Under the pieces are notes generated by a model, which saw only the letters and a list, made by a program, of their open reading frames with translations, was not told where the DNA came from and did no database searches. Below, piece by piece: positions 6,024-8,278 of a DNA stretch of 8,278 nt; the first letter of the stretch is position 1; each line of letters starts with the position of its first letter. Location: the NCBI GenBank assembly GCA_030740415.1, contig JASLXI010000027.1, forward strand, positions 1 through 8,278, read 5' to 3'. The translations under genes and the position numbers were made by a program. This stretch comes from Dehalococcoidia bacterium (GTDB taxonomy: Bacteria; Chloroflexota; Dehalococcoidia; UBA2985).

Positions 6024-6895
6024 AACGAAGCGAACACACTACATCCACTCCGCAGGGGCAATGGCTCAAGACTGGCGATCTCAACGTGCACTACCTAGAT
6101 TGGGGTGGGGCAGGGCAGCCGGTGGTGGTCTTACATGGGGCGGCCTCCTCATGCCACTGGTATGACCTAGTAATCCCCCACGTGAGCGATGATTACAGGG
6201 TTATTGCCTTGGACCAACGGGCTCACGGCAAGACGGACCAGCCGAACACGGGCTATGACTGGGGCACCCTGGCTCGAGACATAATCGGGTCCCTTGACCA
6301 GCTGGGTATCCAGCAGGCGACGGTTGTCGGGCACTCCTGGGGAGTCAGCACTGCCCTCAGTGCTGCTACTATGCACCCCGACCGGGTGAACGCCCTAGTC
6401 ATGATCGATGGAGGATTCGGCGGCCCACGCCCTGCAGATATGACCTGGGAGAAGTTCAAGACCAGACTGAGCCCCCGGGACATCTACGGGCCCCGGGAAC
6501 GGTATCTGGGAGCTCTGCGCCAGCAGTTCGGCCATTGCTGGAGCGACCAACTTGAGTCGATAGTTATGAGCATGGTGCGAGAGGGCCCGGACGGCACAGT
6601 CCACGAACGCCTGGACCTTGCAAACCAGCAACAGATGCTTTGGTCCATGTGGTCGGAGCCTGCCCACACCATGATGCACAAGGTCAGTTGTCCTACCCTA
6701 ATTGTCGCAGCCAGTGGGCGTCAGCCAGGAGCAAACCCAGAGTTTATGGAACGGCGGAGAGCAAACGTGGAGGCTGCCCAAGCCACCATTACAGATTCCC
6801 GGGTGGCGTGGATACCAGGGACCGGCCACGATATTGGCTACGAGAAGCCCCGCGAACTGGCCAGCGTCCTCAACAGGTTCCTAGCCGGCATATAG
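6020..6895 (+). CDS. Alpha/beta hydrolase, intact
   Basis: This is a 291-residue soluble alpha/beta-hydrolase-fold enzyme of the epoxide hydrolase / haloperoxidase / lipase-like superfamily. Features in order: VVVLHGAASSCHWYD (36-49, HG oxyanion-hole loop), VIALDQRAHGKTD (61-73), VVGHSWG (102-108, nucleophile elbow with Ser106), a helical cap (about 135-215), CPTLIVAASG (224-233) and GTGHDIGYEKP (267-277, catalytic His270). The acid is less clear: the usual Asp after strand seven is not in ASGRQPG, so Asp130 after strand six is a candidate. No signal peptide is present. The ATG at 6020 is chosen because AAGGAG lies three bases upstream; the frame is open 33 codons further, but that part overlaps the cytochrome remnant and has no hydrolase character. 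The start shares ATGA with the end of the cytochrome frame, a relic of operon coupling. The substrate is unknown. Stop is TAG. Confidence 0.9.
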   Translation: MKRSEHTTSTPQGQWLKTGDLNVHYLDWGGAGQPVVVLHGAASSCHWYDLVIPHVSDDYRVIALDQRAHGKTDQPNTGYDWGTLARDIIGSLDQLGIQQATVVGHSWGVSTALSAATMHPDRVNALVMIDGGFGGPRPADMTWEKFKTRLSPRDIYGPRERYLGALRQQFGHCWSDQLESIVMSMVREGPDGTVHERLDLANQQQMLWSMWSEPAHTMMHKVSCPTLIVAASGRQPGANPEFMERRRANVEAAQATITDSRVAWIPGTGHDIGYEKPRELASVLNRFLAGI

Positions 6896-6950
6896 AGCCC
6901 GTTTTGGGGCCGAACGGAGCTACCCACCATTGAGGAACCTTGGATCCGTC

Positions 6951-7794
6951 ATGGGCATATCCCTTCGCTTCAAAGTGTATCTACTTCTTTTCCTGACCCT
7001 CGGTACGTTCGCTCTCCTGGGAGACCACAATAGGGTGATAGAATAGAATTTTACCTTCTCTCCCCAGAAGACATTAGCGACGACGCCAGCCGACTTGAGG
7101 CTCGACTTCGAGGACGTATACTTCACCACCGTAGACGAGGTAAGCCTCCACGGCTAGTTTGTGCCGGGTGACAGCGATGTCACCTGGCTACGGTTCCACT
7201 GGAACGGTGGGAACATCAGCCACAGGTTGGATGACCTCAAGATCCTACGGGGTCGCCTGGGTGTAAACGTCCTTCTCTTCGATTACCGTGGATATAACCA
7301 CAGCGAAGGAGAGGTCTCAGAGGAAGGCACCTACATGGATTCTGAGAGGCTCTTGCTTATCTAAGATCTCGCCAGGATGTGGACCGTGGGAAGGTAGTCT
7401 TCTTTGTGTGCTCACTGGAATGTGCAGTCGCAGTAGACCTAGTCTCCAGGCGTACGTCATACGCCCTTATCCAGGAATTCCCCTTCACTTCTATATCGGA
7501 TATAGCCGAAAGAACCATCCCCCACTTCCCATTGGCGCTCTCCTTGGTACCAAATTCGGCCCCGTATCCAAGATCGACGACATCTCGATTCCTCTGCTCA
7601 TCCTTCATGGCAATAAAGATAAAGTGGTGCCGATTGAGTCGGGGAGGCAACTGTATCAAGCAACCAATGGACCTAAAGAGTTCTTTGCCATACCGCGGGC
7701 CAGCCACAACAAGACCTATATGGTGGGAGGCGAGGGATATTTTCCTGTATTATGTCGGTTCCTAACGGGACTTGTTAAGAAGACGAGCCAGTGA
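6951..7794 (+). pseudogene. Broken membrane-anchored alpha/beta hydrolase (BEM46/ABHD13-like)
   Basis: An entire gene can be followed through three frames. Its start, MGISLRFKVYLLLFLTLG, gives an amino-terminal membrane anchor. The frame meets TAG at 7044-7046, goes on through FTFSPQKTLATTPADLRLDF and EDVYFTT, and meets a second TAG at 7155-7157 in LHG*FVPG, where the family has Trp. It continues through FHWNGGNISHRLDDL and LLFDYRGYNHSEG. Near 7346-7348 it slips to frame 2 (AYLRSRQDVDRGKVVFF, EFPFTSISDIAERT), and near 7530-7550 to frame 1 (SKIDDISIPLLILHGNKDK, FFAIPRASHNKTY, VGGEGYF), ending at TGA 7794. Both shifts equal single-base losses. The Asp (HGNKD) and His (ASHN) of the triad remain. 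The oxyanion HG has become HW and the nucleophile elbow, usually GRSLGG-like, reads VCSLEC. Two stops, two shifts and worn catalytic loops make this a pseudogene. It follows the intact hydrolase by 55 bases. Confidence 0.88.
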
Positions 7795-7858
7795 CCTAGC
7801 CGCCCTTGTGAGGGTATTGGTAAGGGGTCCGTTCCTACCTGGACAGACAGCCCGGACT

Positions 7859-7887
7859 TTGCTTTCACTCACGCTTTAAGGTAAGAT
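7859..7887 (+). promoter_or_regulatory. Weak candidate promoter for ftsH
   Basis: TTGCTT (7859-7864, three of six -35 matches) and TAAGAT (7882-7887, four of six -10 matches) are separated by the ideal 17 bases and lie about 40 bases before the ftsH start codon. The match is modest; the position is what favours it. Confidence 0.35.
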
Positions 7888-7929
7888 TAATTGGCGGGGT
7901 CCAGAAAGCATCTCATTAGTGCGTATATC

Positions 7930-8278
7930 ATGAATAGTCAGTGGCTGAGAAATAGCTTCGTATACCTCCTCATAATAGTGGCAGTAGTAGCCATCTTCTT
8001 TACCTTTTTCCAGGCGCCTTCGGGCTCCCAAGAAATACCCATCAGCCAGGTAATCCAAATGGCCAAGGACAGGCAGATAACCACCATTGAGGTAAACCAG
8101 GATTCCCTGAGGATTGTCGACGCTGGAGGTCGTTCGTACAGCTCTCTCAAAGAGGGCACAGCCAGCATCTTCGAGATGCTTGAGAACGCTGGGGCCGATG
8201 TTACCGGCGTCGAAATAAGAGTAAAAGGCTCTAGTGGACTCGGAAACATCTTTGGCATACTCATAAACTTCCTACCCC
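7930..8278 (+). CDS. ftsH: FtsH membrane AAA+ zinc protease (amino-terminal part only)
   Basis: These are the first 116 residues of FtsH, the hexameric ATP-dependent protease that pulls membrane proteins and unstable cytoplasmic proteins into a zinc-peptidase chamber. Visible are the short cytoplasmic MNSQWLRNS, the first membrane helix (about 10-27, VYLLIIVAVVAIFFTFF), the extracytoplasmic FtsH_ext domain (about 28-105, including EIPISQVIQMAKDRQITTIEV) and the start of the second helix at GNIFGILINFLP, which in FtsH leads to the LL..FMMRQ segment. The AAA+ Walker motifs and HEXXH site lie beyond the window. The ATG at 7930 gives the normal short FtsH amino terminus but has no clear SD site. 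An in-frame TTG at 7891 with AAGG upstream is possible but would put the start at the predicted transcription start. It is separated from the hydrolase pseudogene by 135 bases. Confidence 0.93.
   Translation, partial: MNSQWLRNSFVYLLIIVAVVAIFFTFFQAPSGSQEIPISQVIQMAKDRQITTIEVNQDSLRIVDAGGRSYSSLKEGTASIFEMLENAGADVTGVEIRVKGSSGLGNIFGILINFLP

Noticed and set aside
6899..6917. CCGTT/AACGG inverted repeat after the intact hydrolase as a terminator.
   Set aside because: It has only five pairs with a 9-base loop and no T run behind it, too weak to call.
7819..7840. A possible terminator hairpin GGTAAGGGG...TTCCTACC after the hydrolase pseudogene.
   Set aside because: The stem needs a bulge and wobble pairs and no T run follows.
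7891..7929. An upstream TTG start for ftsH with AAGG before it.
   Set aside because: It would add residues not typical of FtsH and lies at or before the predicted transcription start; ATG 7930 gives the usual short amino terminus.

Overview
The window looks like ordinary bacterial chromosome with a patch of decay in its right half. Base composition is moderately GC-rich. Protein reading frames use ATG starts with Shine-Dalgarno (SD) sites at several genes, and both tRNAs encode their CCA ends. From memory, the FtsH amino terminus and the style of the two zinc peptidases resemble Chloroflexota (Dehalococcoidia / SAR202-like) proteins. That is an inference without any search behind it; only 'bacterium' is secure.

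Left part (1-3868): two zinc metallopeptidases are transcribed away from each other. An M42-family aminopeptidase runs left and leaves the window. A large two-lobed M16-family peptidase runs right. They share a 195-bp control region with a good -10 box on each strand and an 8-bp dyad just past the leftward -10 box. The M42 enzyme would trim peptides and the M16 enzyme would cut oligopeptides or small proteins, so both fit intracellular peptide turnover.

Middle (3869-5626): an 11-segment-scale membrane protein of the Ca2+/cation antiporter (CaCA) family follows the M16 gene after 79 bp. It may be translationally coupled to a 19-codon leader frame. After it come two overlapping inverted repeats, about 450 bp with no recognisable gene, and a tandem tRNA pair: tRNA-Val (anticodon CAC) and class II tRNA-Leu (anticodon CAG).

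Right part (5627-8278): this is a decay patch. A broken c-type cytochrome fragment is interrupted by a TAG, and its frame ends in an ATGA overlap with an intact alpha/beta hydrolase. A second alpha/beta hydrolase gene, of the membrane-anchored BEM46/ABHD13-like kind, follows and is clearly dead: two in-frame TAG codons and two single-base frameshifts. The window ends in the first 116 codons of ftsH, the membrane AAA+ protease.

I found no mobile element, CRISPR array, phage gene or convincing new defence or biosynthetic system. The points most worth a second look are the two pseudogenes around the intact hydrolase, the ATGA relic of an older operon, and the dyad and leader-type structures in the non-coding stretches.
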